DNA of 64,000 nt from Paenibacillus beijingensis (GCF_000961095.1 NZ_CP011058.1:4914001-4978000); one strand, 5' to 3'; positions 28,066 through 37,212 are shown, counted from the first letter of the stretch. The notes: a model not told the origin generated them from the sequence alone. Numbers and translations: made by a program.

Positions 28066-28998
28066 ATGGGTGAGAACGCGATAAACAAGGTGGCAATTAT
28101 CGGCGCAGGAGTACAAGGCTCAATGCTTATTTTTCGTTCTGCAATCTATAACAAAGAAGTCTATGTGTTCGATCAAAAACAGGAGTTGATCGAACATGCC
28201 GTTCAAAAAGTTGGAGGCTGGGTTGACACCTATATCGAGCGGGGAAGATTGACCCAAAACCAGGCGGATGCGGCGCTTCAAAGAATCAACATCGCGGAAA
28301 GTTTAGAGCAAGCGGTAAAGCAGGCTGATATTGTCATCGAAACGGTTCCTGAAAACATTGAGTTAAAAACAAAGGTCTGGACAGCAATCGATTCGCTTGC
28401 CCCGGCAAAGGCGCTGTTGACTTCCAATAGTTCATCGATCCGGAGCTCTCAAATTAATGTCAATACAACAAGGAAGGATCGTACCTTCAGCGTAAATTTT
28501 GTTGTACCGATCCAAGATGATTTAGTCGAAGTGATGTGGAATTCCGATACCTCCGAAGAAACGAAAGATGCTGCCCTTCGATTCCTGAATTCCCAAAATC
28601 ATCTTCCGATTGTGACGAAACATGAAATAAACGGATTTTCGCTGAACAGGGTATGGAGGGCGATCAAAAAAGAATGTCTGTTTCTCTGGTCGAATGGATA
28701 TATCGATCCTGAAGATTTGGACAGAGCCTTTATGCTGGAATGGAGAACGTCAATCGGGCCTTTTGGCATAATGGACAAGGTAGGTCTTGATGTCGTTAGG
28801 GATATTGAGCTCAGGTACTATTATGAAACGGGAGATGCATCCGATCAACCGCATCAAGCATTGAATGAAATGGTAGAAAGAGGGCATTTAGGGGAAAAAA
28901 GCGGCAAAGGATTTTACCAGTATCCGGATCCGGCATATGCAAATCCGGAATGGCTTGACAATAAACAAGACAAAAGTGTAAATCAATATCAATCTTAA
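28066..28998 (+). CDS. 3-hydroxyacyl-CoA dehydrogenase family protein (carnitine/hydroxy-acid dehydrogenase-like)
   Basis: A 310-residue NAD-dependent dehydrogenase. The Rossmann site is VAIIGAGVQGS at the N-terminus. The catalytic-domain Glu is in IVIETVPENIELK and SNSSSI is the conserved Ser segment. The usual catalytic His position around NFVVPIQDD does not read as the classical H-F-F-N-P, which makes fatty-acid beta-oxidation less likely. The C-terminal helical domain (about 185-300) carries GFSLNRVWRAIKKE and GKGFYQYP. With a BKACE gene directly downstream it probably oxidises a beta-hydroxy acid, for example a carnitine-like compound, to the beta-keto acid. ATG 28066 has TAGGAGGAAG upstream. 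Confidence 0.85.
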   Translation: MGENAINKVAIIGAGVQGSMLIFRSAIYNKEVYVFDQKQELIEHAVQKVGGWVDTYIERGRLTQNQADAALQRINIAESLEQAVKQADIVIETVPENIELKTKVWTAIDSLAPAKALLTSNSSSIRSSQINVNTTRKDRTFSVNFVVPIQDDLVEVMWNSDTSEETKDAALRFLNSQNHLPIVTKHEINGFSLNRVWRAIKKECLFLWSNGYIDPEDLDRAFMLEWRTSIGPFGIMDKVGLDVVRDIELRYYYETGDASDQPHQALNEMVERGHLGEKSGKGFYQYPDPAYANPEWLDNKQDKSVNQYQS

Positions 28999-29067
28999 TA
29001 GCGAAAAGTGCGATGTACTCCGGCCGGATCATTGGGCTTTTCAGTACAGCAATGGAGGTTAAGCGGA

Positions 29068-30018
29068 ATGAGCAGCTGGAATTATACGAACTCTTATGAA
29101 TGGATGGATCGGGTTACATCGATGGAGCCCTTGATTATTACTTGCTGCTGCAACGGGGGAATGCAGGGAAAGGAAACGCATCCCGATCTTCCGGAGACAC
29201 CCGAGGAAATTGCCGACTCCGTATACGAAGCATACATAGCCGGGGCTTCCGTCGTTCACGTACATGGCAGAAACCCGCATAACCTTGGTGAGGTCACGAT
29301 GGACCCGGAAGTACTGTATCGCATTAATGCGCTCATTCGCGAGCGATGCCCGGATATCATCATCAATAATACGACTGGCGGCGGTCCGACTACAACAATG
29401 GAGGATCGGATTCGCTGTCTGGAGGCGCTGCCCGAGATGGCGTCGTTGAACATGGGGCCAGATATGTCCCGTTTCGTCGTCAAAGCAAGGGAAGAGCCGC
29501 TGGATCATCCCCATCCCGCCCAGGAATACGATTTATGCATTCCGTTTACGTACGGCTTCATCGAACAACTGGCAGAGAGCATGCTGGAGAAAAGGATTAT
29601 CCCCGAGATGGAGATGTACCATTCCGGCCAGTATTGGGTGGCGCAAAGCCTGATCGCCAAAGGACTGGTCAAGACGCCGTACTTGTTTCAGTTTGTGATG
29701 GGCTATCAGACGTCGACGTACCCGACGCCTGAGAATCTGATCCATATGGCTCGAGAATTGCCGGCCGGAGCGCATTTCGCCGTTGCCGGCATCGGCAAGT
29801 ATCAATGGGCCATGACCACGCAGAGCATCTTGCTGGGAGGGCATGTGCGCGTAGGCTTGGAAGACAATCTATACTTGAAGCGAGGACTGAAGCTGAAGAA
29901 TAATGCGGAAGCCGTCGCCAAGATCGCCCACATCTCGTGGGAGCTCAACCGCGATATAGCGACACCGCAGCAAGCGAGGGAAATGCTGGGTCTATCCGCC
30001 GTGCCGAGCCGCTATTGA
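29068..30018 (+). CDS. Beta-keto acid cleavage enzyme (BKACE, DUF849 family)
   Basis: A 316-residue TIM-barrel Zn enzyme. BKACE proteins cleave a beta-keto acid with acetyl-CoA to give acetoacetate and a new acyl-CoA. The zinc motif His64-Val-His66 (HVHGRNP) follows the LIITCCCNGG strand, and the barrel has the INNTTGGGP and PEMEMYHSG segments, whose Glu is a likely third ligand. ATG 29068 follows AATGGAGG. It is 69 bp after the dehydrogenase, so the two form a two-step route: oxidise beta-hydroxy acid, then cleave. Dehydrocarnitine is one known BKACE substrate. The actual one here is unproven. Confidence 0.88.
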   Translation: MSSWNYTNSYEWMDRVTSMEPLIITCCCNGGMQGKETHPDLPETPEEIADSVYEAYIAGASVVHVHGRNPHNLGEVTMDPEVLYRINALIRERCPDIIINNTTGGGPTTTMEDRIRCLEALPEMASLNMGPDMSRFVVKAREEPLDHPHPAQEYDLCIPFTYGFIEQLAESMLEKRIIPEMEMYHSGQYWVAQSLIAKGLVKTPYLFQFVMGYQTSTYPTPENLIHMARELPAGAHFAVAGIGKYQWAMTTQSILLGGHVRVGLEDNLYLKRGLKLKNNAEAVAKIAHISWELNRDIATPQQAREMLGLSAVPSRY

Positions 30019-30060
30019 GACAGAGGACACTTCCCGGCCGATTAAGGAGACAAGAAAACG

Positions 30061-30609
30061 ATGAATATTTATGAATTCAACGGAAAAAAACCAGTAATCG
30101 CCGAAGGCGTGTTTATTGCCCCTACCGCAACCATTATCGGCGATGTCGTCATTGAGGAAGGCAGCAGCATCTGGTTCGGCGCCGTGCTGCGGGGAGATGC
30201 GGGACCGATCAGAATCGGGAAGTTCAACAACATTCAAGACAACTGCGTCATTCACATGACCGACTCCGGCACGACGATCGGCGACAGCAATACGGTCGGA
30301 CACGGCGCAATCCTGCATAATTGCACAATCGGCCATCACAATGTGATCGGAATGAATGCGGTTGTTCTCGACGGCGCCGTTATCGAGAACGAAAGCGTTG
30401 TGGCGGCGGGCAGCGTCATTACGGGCGAAAGCCGTGTCTTGAGCCGTCAGCTTTATGCGGGTTCCCCCGGCCAATTCAAGAAGGAACTGTCAGGCAATTC
30501 CCTTTTGTGGGTGCAGCAAAGCGCCAAAGAATATGTAAAGCTGGTTGAACGCTATGGACTTCCGGGGAAGAAATACAGTAAAGGAATGAATCGTTATGAC
30601 ATTAAATGA
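30061..30609 (+). CDS. Gamma-class carbonic anhydrase family protein (LbH hexapeptide-repeat)
   Basis: A 182-residue left-handed beta-helix protein. Hexapeptide repeats run from about residue 10 to 140 (APTATIIGDVVIEEGSSIWF and later), and metal-ligand histidines occur in IHMTDSG, GHGAILHNC and the nearby GHHNVIG. It belongs to the YrdA/PaaY-like group, of which some members are carbonic anhydrases and PaaY is a thioesterase that rescues CoA in aromatic catabolism. After a CoA-using BKACE gene either role is possible. ATG 30061 follows AAGGAGAC. Its end overlaps the next permease gene by 14 bases. Confidence 0.85.
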   Translation: MNIYEFNGKKPVIAEGVFIAPTATIIGDVVIEEGSSIWFGAVLRGDAGPIRIGKFNNIQDNCVIHMTDSGTTIGDSNTVGHGAILHNCTIGHHNVIGMNAVVLDGAVIENESVVAAGSVITGESRVLSRQLYAGSPGQFKKELSGNSLLWVQQSAKEYVKLVERYGLPGKKYSKGMNRYDIK

Positions 30610-31657
30610 AATCGAAATGGATCAACAAACATCATTTCAAGAAGATACGAAGAAGTTTAAATCGCGTCCGGTTGTAGCGACTTTTATCTTATTTGTAGGT
30701 TTCTTAGTACTTGTGCTTGGAATTGCAGGATCCATATCGTTTGGTGCTGCCGATATCGGCTTGAAAACAGTTTGGGCTGGGGTGTTTGAATTTAATCCCG
30801 ACTTAACGACCCATCAAATTATTCAAGAACTAAGGCTGCCGCGGGTTATCGCAGCTGCGTTAGTAGGCGCATTTTTAGCCGTTTCTGGCGCCATTATGCA
30901 AGGGATGACACGAAATCCGCTTGCATCGCCGGACATAATGGGAGTAACAGCCGGATCTGCCTTTATGATTGCGATTGCCTTTGCCTTTTTTCCAGGCACA
31001 TCTTATCTTGGTCTGCTGATGTGGTCTTTTGCCGGTGCAGGGATGGGGGTATGCCTCGTTTTTGCAATCGGCAGCTTTTCCAAAGGGGGATTAACTCCTG
31101 TAAAGATGGCATTGGCAGGAGCAGCTGTTACTGCGCTGTTGGATTCAATTTCCACTGCCATCGCCATCCATTTTCGCGTTGCACAGGATATTAGTTTTTG
31201 GTACGCAGGAGGTGTGGCAGGGACAAAGTGGATAAGCGTTCAGTTAATGATACCGGTAGCGGTCATTGGCTTATGTTTAGCTTTTATTCTCGCCCGATCC
31301 ATCACCGTACTCAGCTTAGGAGATGATGTCGCAAAGGGATTAGGACAGAGCACCATCGTTGTAAAAGTAATCGGAACCATCGTGATCTTATTATTAACAG
31401 GAGCCGCCGTTTCGGTTGCTGGCACGATCGGCTTTCTTGGTCTGGTGATTCCTCATATTACACGTTTTTTAGTTGGAGTCGATTATCGCTGGATCATTCC
31501 ATGTTCGGCCATTTTAGGGGCATTGCTCCTTGTTTTGGCGGATTTGGGAGCACGAATGATCAATCCTCCTTTTGAAACGCCTGTTGGTGCAATTACCGCG
31601 ATGATCGGGGTACCGTTTTTTCTATACCTTGCTCGTCAGGAAAGGAGAGGATTGTGA
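30596..31657 (+). CDS. Siderophore ABC transporter permease, FecCD family (YfiZ-like)
   Basis: A 353-residue permease with about nine to ten membrane segments. FecCD hallmarks are LRLPRVIAAALVGAFLAVSGAIMQG, GLTPVKMALAGAA, and the C-terminal SVAGTIGFLGLVIPHITR coupling region, each seen as a short block. The order permease-permease-nitroreductase-binding protein matches Bacillus subtilis yfiZ-yfhA-yfhC-yfiY, a hydroxamate siderophore (schizokinen/arthrobactin) system. ATG 30596 follows AAAGGA and overlaps the carbonic anhydrase gene. AT-content rises here relative to the genes upstream. Confidence 0.9.
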   Translation: MTLNEIEMDQQTSFQEDTKKFKSRPVVATFILFVGFLVLVLGIAGSISFGAADIGLKTVWAGVFEFNPDLTTHQIIQELRLPRVIAAALVGAFLAVSGAIMQGMTRNPLASPDIMGVTAGSAFMIAIAFAFFPGTSYLGLLMWSFAGAGMGVCLVFAIGSFSKGGLTPVKMALAGAAVTALLDSISTAIAIHFRVAQDISFWYAGGVAGTKWISVQLMIPVAVIGLCLAFILARSITVLSLGDDVAKGLGQSTIVVKVIGTIVILLLTGAAVSVAGTIGFLGLVIPHITRFLVGVDYRWIIPCSAILGALLLVLADLGARMINPPFETPVGAITAMIGVPFFLYLARQERRGL

Positions 31658-32676
31658 TGGAAGCAGTCAAGAAAACAATCAAAAAACCAATGTTTGTGAT
31701 GGGGTTTCTTGCTGCCATTATTGTCCTTTCTTTTTTTATCAGCTTAAACACGGGTTATATAAGAATTTCCCCCCTTGATGTAATAAAAACTTTAGTCGGT
31801 GCCGGAACAGAAAAGGATCAGCTCGTTCTATTTGATTTCCGTCTGCCGCGGATGATCATTGCGTTATTAATTGGTGCCGGTCTCGCGATATCCGGTGCCA
31901 TTTTGCAAGGGGTCTCGCAAAATGGTTTGGCGGATCCAGGGATATTAGGCATTAATGCAGGATCCGGGTTAGCGGTTGTTCTATTTATTTTTTTCTATCA
32001 AGGCTCTACCTACGGGCTTGGATCCTTTTCCATTTTTGTGATGCCGATTGCCGCTTTGGCAGGCGGCGCTTTGGCCGCATTTCTCATTTATATTTTTGCT
32101 TGGAAAAATGGAGTAACGCCAATCAGACTGATTCTAGTCGGAATTGGGATAAACGCAGCTTTTGGCGCAGCGCTCATTATTTTTCAGTTAAAAATGAATC
32201 CGAAGGATTTCATGAAAGCAACGATTTGGCTTTCCGGCAGCATTTGGGGAGCAAATTGGGAATTTGTCTTGGCCGTGTTGCCTTGGATTTGCATCCTGAT
32301 TCCCTTCACGATCTACAAGGCTCGTTATTTGAATGTTTTGAATCTTGGAGATCAAATTGCCACTCAACTAGGAGCTGCAGTGGAGCGTGAAAGAAGAACC
32401 TTGCTGTTATTGGCTGTTGCTTTAGCAGGAGCATCCGTTGCGGTCGGTGGCGGAATTGCCTTCTTGGGCCTAGTAGCTCCTCATTTGGCAAGAAAGGTTG
32501 TAGGTCCGAAGCATCAGGTGCTGCTGCCAACATCGGCTTTGATGGGAGCCTTGCTGCTGCTAGTTTCAGATACAATCGGGCGCAATATTCTGGCTCCATC
32601 TGAAATACCTGTCGGACTTGTCGTTTCAGCATTAGGCGCTCCATACTTTATCTACCTATTAATCAAAGTCAACTAA
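31657..32676 (+). CDS. Siderophore ABC transporter permease, FecCD family (YfhA-like)
   Basis: A 339-residue permease, partner of the previous one. It shows LPRMIIALLIGAGLAISGAI and GVTPIRLILVGIG, and the coupling motif VGGGIAFLGLVAPHLARK. ATG 31657 overlaps the stop of the first permease (TGATG), with AAGGAGAGG upstream, so translation is coupled. No ATPase gene follows here. The nearest FecE-type ATPase is at 44846-45700. Confidence 0.9.
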   Translation: MEAVKKTIKKPMFVMGFLAAIIVLSFFISLNTGYIRISPLDVIKTLVGAGTEKDQLVLFDFRLPRMIIALLIGAGLAISGAILQGVSQNGLADPGILGINAGSGLAVVLFIFFYQGSTYGLGSFSIFVMPIAALAGGALAAFLIYIFAWKNGVTPIRLILVGIGINAAFGAALIIFQLKMNPKDFMKATIWLSGSIWGANWEFVLAVLPWICILIPFTIYKARYLNVLNLGDQIATQLGAAVERERRTLLLLAVALAGASVAVGGGIAFLGLVAPHLARKVVGPKHQVLLPTSALMGALLLLVSDTIGRNILAPSEIPVGLVVSALGAPYFIYLLIKVN

Positions 32677-32691
32677 GAAGGAGGTGTTCAA

Positions 32692-33276
32692 TTGATCAAT
32701 GAAATGGACGCCCAAAAGGAAGGCGCAACGATTGCGAAGGTTATTCGAGAGCGCCGTTCGATAAGAGACTTTAAACCAGATCCAATTTCTGTCGAGCTTG
32801 TGATTGAATTGCTTAACGATGCAGTATGGGCACCCAATCATGGTCTGAGGGAACCTTGGCGATTTATCCTATTTCAAGGCGAAGGCAAAAAGAAATTTGC
32901 CCATGCTGTTATTGAAACGTATACAGCCGAAAATAAAGCGAAATGGGAACAGCAAATGCTGAAGTATTATCTGGATGTACCGCTTCACTTGGTTGTTGTG
33001 ATGAAGGAGGATCCTAGGCAGAAGAAATGGGAGGAAGATTTCTCGGCCACTTCAGCGCTCATTCAGAACTTTCAACTGCTAGCTTGGGAAAAAGGCGTTG
33101 GTGTTGTATGGAAAACGAATGACTACAATTTGGAGCCTAGTTTTCATAAGGCAGCTGGAATTAAGCCAGGGGAGAAGATAGTAGGCACACTACACATTGG
33201 ATATTTTGAAAAAGCACCAAAACCGGCGCCGCGAACAAAAGCGGAAGAGAGATTGACAATCATCAGTGGTAATTGA
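32692..33276 (+). CDS. Nitroreductase family protein (YfhC-like)
   Basis: A 194-residue FMN-dependent oxidoreductase. The N-terminal RERRSIRDFKPDP segment binds FMN phosphate, followed by WAPNHGLREPWRF, and the C-terminal half has a GVGVVWKTND segment. In the matching Bacillus subtilis cluster YfhC sits beside the siderophore permeases, so a reductive step in iron release is plausible but unproven. The start is TTG at 32692, placed right behind a perfect AAGGAGGTG site. The next in-frame ATG (32704) is too far from it. Confidence 0.88.
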   Translation: MINEMDAQKEGATIAKVIRERRSIRDFKPDPISVELVIELLNDAVWAPNHGLREPWRFILFQGEGKKKFAHAVIETYTAENKAKWEQQMLKYYLDVPLHLVVVMKEDPRQKKWEEDFSATSALIQNFQLLAWEKGVGVVWKTNDYNLEPSFHKAAGIKPGEKIVGTLHIGYFEKAPKPAPRTKAEERLTIISGN

Positions 33277-33322
33277 GAAATACTTCATAAATCTAACCAA
33301 TAAAAATGAAGGAGAAATGAAA

Positions 33323-34348
33323 ATGAAAATGAAACAAAATGGGAAGAAACTATCGTTCTATCTGTTACTTTGTCTCACATTACTATTAAGTGCGTGCTCT
33401 GGAACCTCAAACAAACAAGAGGAACCTGCTGCTCAATCGACAAATTCATCAAGTGCCAACAAAGAACCTCTTGTACAACAGCATAAATATGGAGAGACTA
33501 TCGTCCCTGAAAATCCTCAAAGAATTGTGTCAATAGCTCTTGATGATATGTTGCTTTCTTTAGATTTGCCAATTGTATATGCCAGCACTTGGGGTGAAAA
33601 TCATTATCTTGCAAATAAGTTGAAAGAGAAAAATGTTGAGGTTGATAATGTACTGGACAACATCATTAATTTCGAAAGGATACTTGCTGCGGCACCGGAT
33701 TTGATTATTGCAGCAGATTGGATAGAACAAGCAGATTACGACAAACTAAGTAAGATTGCTCCGACATTATTATTTGTAAGAGATGAGTGGCAATTAGAGA
33801 TTGTAAAGATTGCACAGTATACAAACAAAGAAGAGCAGGCGCAGACTGTATTAGAAGCCAATCTAAAGCAAGCTGAGCAAGCTAGAGAAATGATCAAGCA
33901 GGCATCTAAAGAGAACGCGACTGTCGCATTTTTGCGTACAAATGACAAGACCGCCTTTTTGTGGTTTCCATTTCCAAAGGAATCTGCGGAAAAGAATTAT
34001 ATTGATGTTTTGTATAATGAATTAGGTATGGAACCAGATCGTTTAACGGGTGAATTAATGAAACAAAATCCAAATGAACAGTATGGTGTAGAATTGTCTC
34101 TTGAAAAACTGCCTGAAATAGACGCTGATTATTTGTTTGTAACCGCAGGATCGTCTGGTAAATCGGAGGAATCAAATAAGAAGATGCTGGATAGACTTGC
34201 TGAAATCGAAAAGCTGAAAGTATGGCAAGAGATCCCTGCAGTTAAAAATGGACATGTCTATAAAGTGTCGGCTAGACACTGGATGACAAATGGTCCTTAC
34301 GCAGATGAAATGAAGATCAATGATGTCGTTCAATCATTGACAAAATAA
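33323..34348 (+). CDS. Iron-siderophore ABC transporter substrate-binding lipoprotein (YfiY-like)
   Basis: A 341-residue lipoprotein. The signal peptide ends with the lipobox LLSAC (Cys25) and a Ser/Asn-rich linker. The mature part is a FhuD/BtuF-type helical-backbone binding protein: IVPENPQRIVSIALDD at about 60-75, and a C-terminal HVYKVSARHW segment. Several ATGs crowd the start. I chose 33323 because AAGGAG lies eight bases upstream. It captures a ferric siderophore outside the membrane and delivers it to the two FecCD permeases. The gene is AT-rich like the rest of this operon. Confidence 0.9.
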   Translation: MKMKQNGKKLSFYLLLCLTLLLSACSGTSNKQEEPAAQSTNSSSANKEPLVQQHKYGETIVPENPQRIVSIALDDMLLSLDLPIVYASTWGENHYLANKLKEKNVEVDNVLDNIINFERILAAAPDLIIAADWIEQADYDKLSKIAPTLLFVRDEWQLEIVKIAQYTNKEEQAQTVLEANLKQAEQAREMIKQASKENATVAFLRTNDKTAFLWFPFPKESAEKNYIDVLYNELGMEPDRLTGELMKQNPNEQYGVELSLEKLPEIDADYLFVTAGSSGKSEESNKKMLDRLAEIEKLKVWQEIPAVKNGHVYKVSARHWMTNGPYADEMKINDVVQSLTK

Positions 34349-34383
34349 ACGATTTGATGCTTTCGTGAACATGCGGATCCTGT

Positions 34384-34481
34384 AGCTGCTGCCGGTAAGC
34401 TTGTGCGATCGCGGGCAGGCGAAGATGGCGCAAGTTGTCGAAGGTGCCACTCCGTCGCTGTCCGATTAACCGGCAGCAGCT
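34384..34481. repeat. 13-bp perfect inverted repeat enclosing 72 bp
   Basis: AGCTGCTGCCGGT (34384-34396) and ACCGGCAGCAGCT (34469-34481) are exact reverse complements. The enclosed sequence is GC-rich and holds a smaller possible stem (GGCGC/GTGCC), in clear contrast to the AT-rich genes on both sides. It lies in the 170-bp gap between the siderophore-binding protein and RidA. It could be a structured leader for the RidA operon or a foreign remnant. Confidence 0.5.
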
Positions 34482-34518
34482 TACGAAGGAAATGTTACGA
34501 TTTGAGAGGGGTTCACAA

Positions 34519-34899
34519 ATGGAATTTATTTATATTGACGGGGCAAAGGAAGTACAAGGACATTATGCTCCAGCTACAAAAGCAGGAAATTTGATCTGTA
34601 TTTCTGGTCAACTGCCTATTAATCCTTATACAGGGGAAAAGTGCATTGACGGAATTAAGGAACAAACCCAACAAGTACTCCTTAACATTGATGCAGTATT
34701 AAAAGCCGCAGGCGCAAACAAAAATGATGTCATGAAAATGACCATCTATATTGCGGATATCTCTTATTGGAGTGAAGTAAACGAGATGTATGCAAAGTTT
34801 TTTGGTGAGCATAAACCTGCAAGAGCAATTGTTCCTACAACTGATCTGCACTATGGTTTTCAAATCGAAATAGAAGCGATTGCCTACAAAGAAAGTTAA
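34519..34899 (+). CDS. ridA: RidA family protein (reactive enamine/imine deaminase)
   Basis: A 126-residue Rid/YjgF protein. Members of the RidA group hydrolyse enamines and imines released by PLP-dependent dehydratases and so prevent damage to other PLP enzymes. Typical blocks are PATKAGNLICISGQLPINP, QTQQVLLNIDAVLKAAG and the C-terminal EIEAIAY. The residue after PAR is Ala (KPARAIVPTTDL), where RidA proteins have PARS or PART, so activity may be altered. ATG 34519 follows GAGAGGGG. Its neighbour is a threonine-synthase-like PLP enzyme, a fitting partner. Confidence 0.87.
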   Translation: MEFIYIDGAKEVQGHYAPATKAGNLICISGQLPINPYTGEKCIDGIKEQTQQVLLNIDAVLKAAGANKNDVMKMTIYIADISYWSEVNEMYAKFFGEHKPARAIVPTTDLHYGFQIEIEAIAYKES

Positions 34900-34939
34900 A
34901 AAAGGAGGATTAAGAATAATACTTAAAGGAGAAGAAACA

Positions 34940-36043
34940 ATGAACTATATTTGCGAAACATGCGGCTCATTATTCGATATAAAGAGCAACGTTTGGAAAT
35001 GTAATTGCGGCGGATTGTTGCGTTTAGAATATAAAAAAAAACCATTAGATTTTAATTCTACAGCTCTGTCGAGGAATCATTCTTTATGGAAATACATCAA
35101 TGCTCTTCCTTTTGATGAAAAGGATCCTTGGAATGAGGTAACGATGGGAGAAGGTGGCACTCCGTTAATTTTAGTGGAACCCCATTTATATGCAAAAGCC
35201 GATTACTATATGCCTACGCTTTCTTTCAAGGATAGAGGAGCAGTTGTCGTTATTGCGATGGCAAAAAAATGGGGTGTGAAAAAGGTGGTTGTCGATAGCA
35301 GCGGGAATGCGGGCACCTCAATTTCAGCTTACAGTGCACGAGCAGGGATGGAGTGTGAAGTATTCGTACCTTCTTCGACTTCGGATAAAAAATTGAAGCA
35401 AATCGAAGCGCATGGAGCAACCATTCATAAAATACAAGGAAGCCGGGAGGATACTGCGGAAGCAGCCATTCATAAAGTGGAAAGTGAACATTTATTTTAT
35501 GCTAGTCACATTTACAACCCCTTATTTTGGGAGGGAACGAAAACCTACTTTTACGAGGCGTTTGAACAACTCGACGGAAATATGCCTGAGGCTTTTGTTG
35601 TACCCGTCGGGAACGGTACTTTGCTGATGGGGGCATATATAGCTTTTCAGGAAATGGTGGCTTGGGGTGTCATTGATAAAATGCCAAAGATATTAGCTGT
35701 ACAAGCAGAAAATTGTGCTCCTATTGTAAATGCTTTTGCAAGAGGGGAGAAAACAGTAGAACCATGCAGAAATATCGGCACCATAGCTGAAGGAATTGCG
35801 ATCGCCGCCCCTGCAAGAGGCAGAGAAATCATGGAGGCGATTCAAAAAACAAACGGTGACATCATTGGGGTATCTGAGGAAAAGATATTAGACGCAAGAC
35901 AAAAATTAGCATCGAAGGGCATTTATGTGGAAATTACATCTGCGGCGAATTATGCAGGTTATTTAGATTATGTTAAGAAATATCCCGAACTGAAAAACAA
36001 GAACATCGTTCTACCTTTATGTGGAGCTGGAATTAAAACATGA
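34940..36043 (+). CDS. Threonine synthase-like / dehydratase-like PLP enzyme (fold type II)
   Basis: A 367-residue fold-type II enzyme. It begins with a zinc-ribbon-like segment (CETCGSLFD then CNCGG), as in threonine synthases. Lys97 in TLSFKDRGA is the PLP lysine, and SSGNAGTSISAYSARAG is the cofactor/substrate loop. A Gly-rich VPVGNGTLL segment binds the phosphate. It may make threonine-like products, or eliminate water or ammonia from a hydroxy- or diamino-acid. The RidA gene before it favours elimination chemistry. ATG 34940 has AAAGGAGAAG upstream. Its stop overlaps the next gene start in ATGA. Confidence 0.82.
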   Translation: MNYICETCGSLFDIKSNVWKCNCGGLLRLEYKKKPLDFNSTALSRNHSLWKYINALPFDEKDPWNEVTMGEGGTPLILVEPHLYAKADYYMPTLSFKDRGAVVVIAMAKKWGVKKVVVDSSGNAGTSISAYSARAGMECEVFVPSSTSDKKLKQIEAHGATIHKIQGSREDTAEAAIHKVESEHLFYASHIYNPLFWEGTKTYFYEAFEQLDGNMPEAFVVPVGNGTLLMGAYIAFQEMVAWGVIDKMPKILAVQAENCAPIVNAFARGEKTVEPCRNIGTIAEGIAIAAPARGREIMEAIQKTNGDIIGVSEEKILDARQKLASKGIYVEITSAANYAGYLDYVKKYPELKNKNIVLPLCGAGIKT

Positions 36044-37212
36044 AGATCAAAGAAAAACACAATCTCAGAAAACCTACCGGCCCTTATATCGTAGGATGTA
36101 CGTACTTAACTTATGAATATAATCCAGATGAAAATGACGATCATAAACGAATGATTCCATGCCTATGTTTTTATCCTGCTAAAGGGATCGGCGAAGGGGA
36201 ACTGAAAAAATATGTCAGTGAGAGTATCCTTCCGGGAACGAGCGGCATTGTAACGAATTCATATATGAACGCTCCTATAGGTGATGGCAAGCACCCTCTT
36301 CTCCTTTTTAGCCATGGATTAGGCCTTTTTTGTGAAGCCAATACCGTTCAATTCGAGGAACTCGCATCCCACGGTTATATTGTATTGAGCATTGGTCATC
36401 CAGGTGGAGGTTTATATGAGTTGCCGAATAGCGGGATTTTAATGCTTGATATGGAAAAGCTTGATGCAGATTTAAAAGCTGACGATGAAAAAGCTATGAA
36501 CATTCTTCCTGATTACACCACATGGGTCACCCATGGAGCTGGCAAAACAGCGAACATCAAGGAACACCGCGAATACTATAACAGAATCATCGACCATCTA
36601 CCCGGACGTGTGGCTCACACTGAAATATGGATAAAAGACAGTCTTGTTGCCCTTGACATGGTTCTGAATGAAGCTGAGCAGGGAAGTTCTATGCTATATA
36701 ACCGTGTCGATAAAGAAAATGTCGGCGCTTTTGGAATGTCTTTCGGCGGCTCTACTGCCCTTAACCTGACACATTATTCTGACATCATTAAAGCTAGCGC
36801 GAATCTTGACGGTCTTTACTATAGCCCCATCTGGCAAGAACCTATAAAAAAACCGATCATGCTCCTGCAAAAAGATGTGAGGCAGCTTCTAACCTTTCCT
36901 TTTTTAAACGCTGAAAGTAACGCCTATTTGGTAACGGTTAAAAACAGCACACATATGAACTTTACAGATTACAACGAATTGTTGGCTGAAAACTATATTT
37001 CTAAAACAACAGTATGGAATAAGGAAGTCGAGCTCGCGATGCTTGGAGAAATAAACCCTGATCGAATGGAAAGCATTCTCAATATATTGCTGCTTGATTT
37101 TTTTAATAAATACCTTAAGGGTGTAGATTCTCAAGTAATAGACAAAGATGATGATTTATCAGAAGATGTGATTGTAAATAGAAAAGGAGTTCTAAGAAAT
37201 GATAAAATCTGA
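36040..37212 (+). CDS. Alpha/beta hydrolase (dienelactone hydrolase / PAF-acetylhydrolase-like)
   Basis: A 390-residue serine hydrolase. HPLLLFSHGLGLF is the oxyanion-hole strand and GMSFGGSTALNL is the nucleophile elbow. A His near NSTHMNFTDY is the likely triad His. The pattern resembles the platelet-activating-factor acetylhydrolase/lipase group; it could be an esterase or amidase. No signal peptide is visible. It overlaps both neighbours (ATGA with the PLP enzyme; 14 bases with the next gene), so it is part of one tightly packed operon. Confidence 0.82.
   Translation: MKIKEKHNLRKPTGPYIVGCTYLTYEYNPDENDDHKRMIPCLCFYPAKGIGEGELKKYVSESILPGTSGIVTNSYMNAPIGDGKHPLLLFSHGLGLFCEANTVQFEELASHGYIVLSIGHPGGGLYELPNSGILMLDMEKLDADLKADDEKAMNILPDYTTWVTHGAGKTANIKEHREYYNRIIDHLPGRVAHTEIWIKDSLVALDMVLNEAEQGSSMLYNRVDKENVGAFGMSFGGSTALNLTHYSDIIKASANLDGLYYSPIWQEPIKKPIMLLQKDVRQLLTFPFLNAESNAYLVTVKNSTHMNFTDYNELLAENYISKTTVWNKEVELAMLGEINPDRMESILNILLLDFFNKYLKGVDSQVIDKDDDLSEDVIVNRKGVLRNDKI

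Noticed and set aside
34384..34481. Cobalamin riboswitch suggested by GCCGGT and GCCACT
   Set aside because: The conserved B12-box order and spacing are not present and the gene downstream is RidA.
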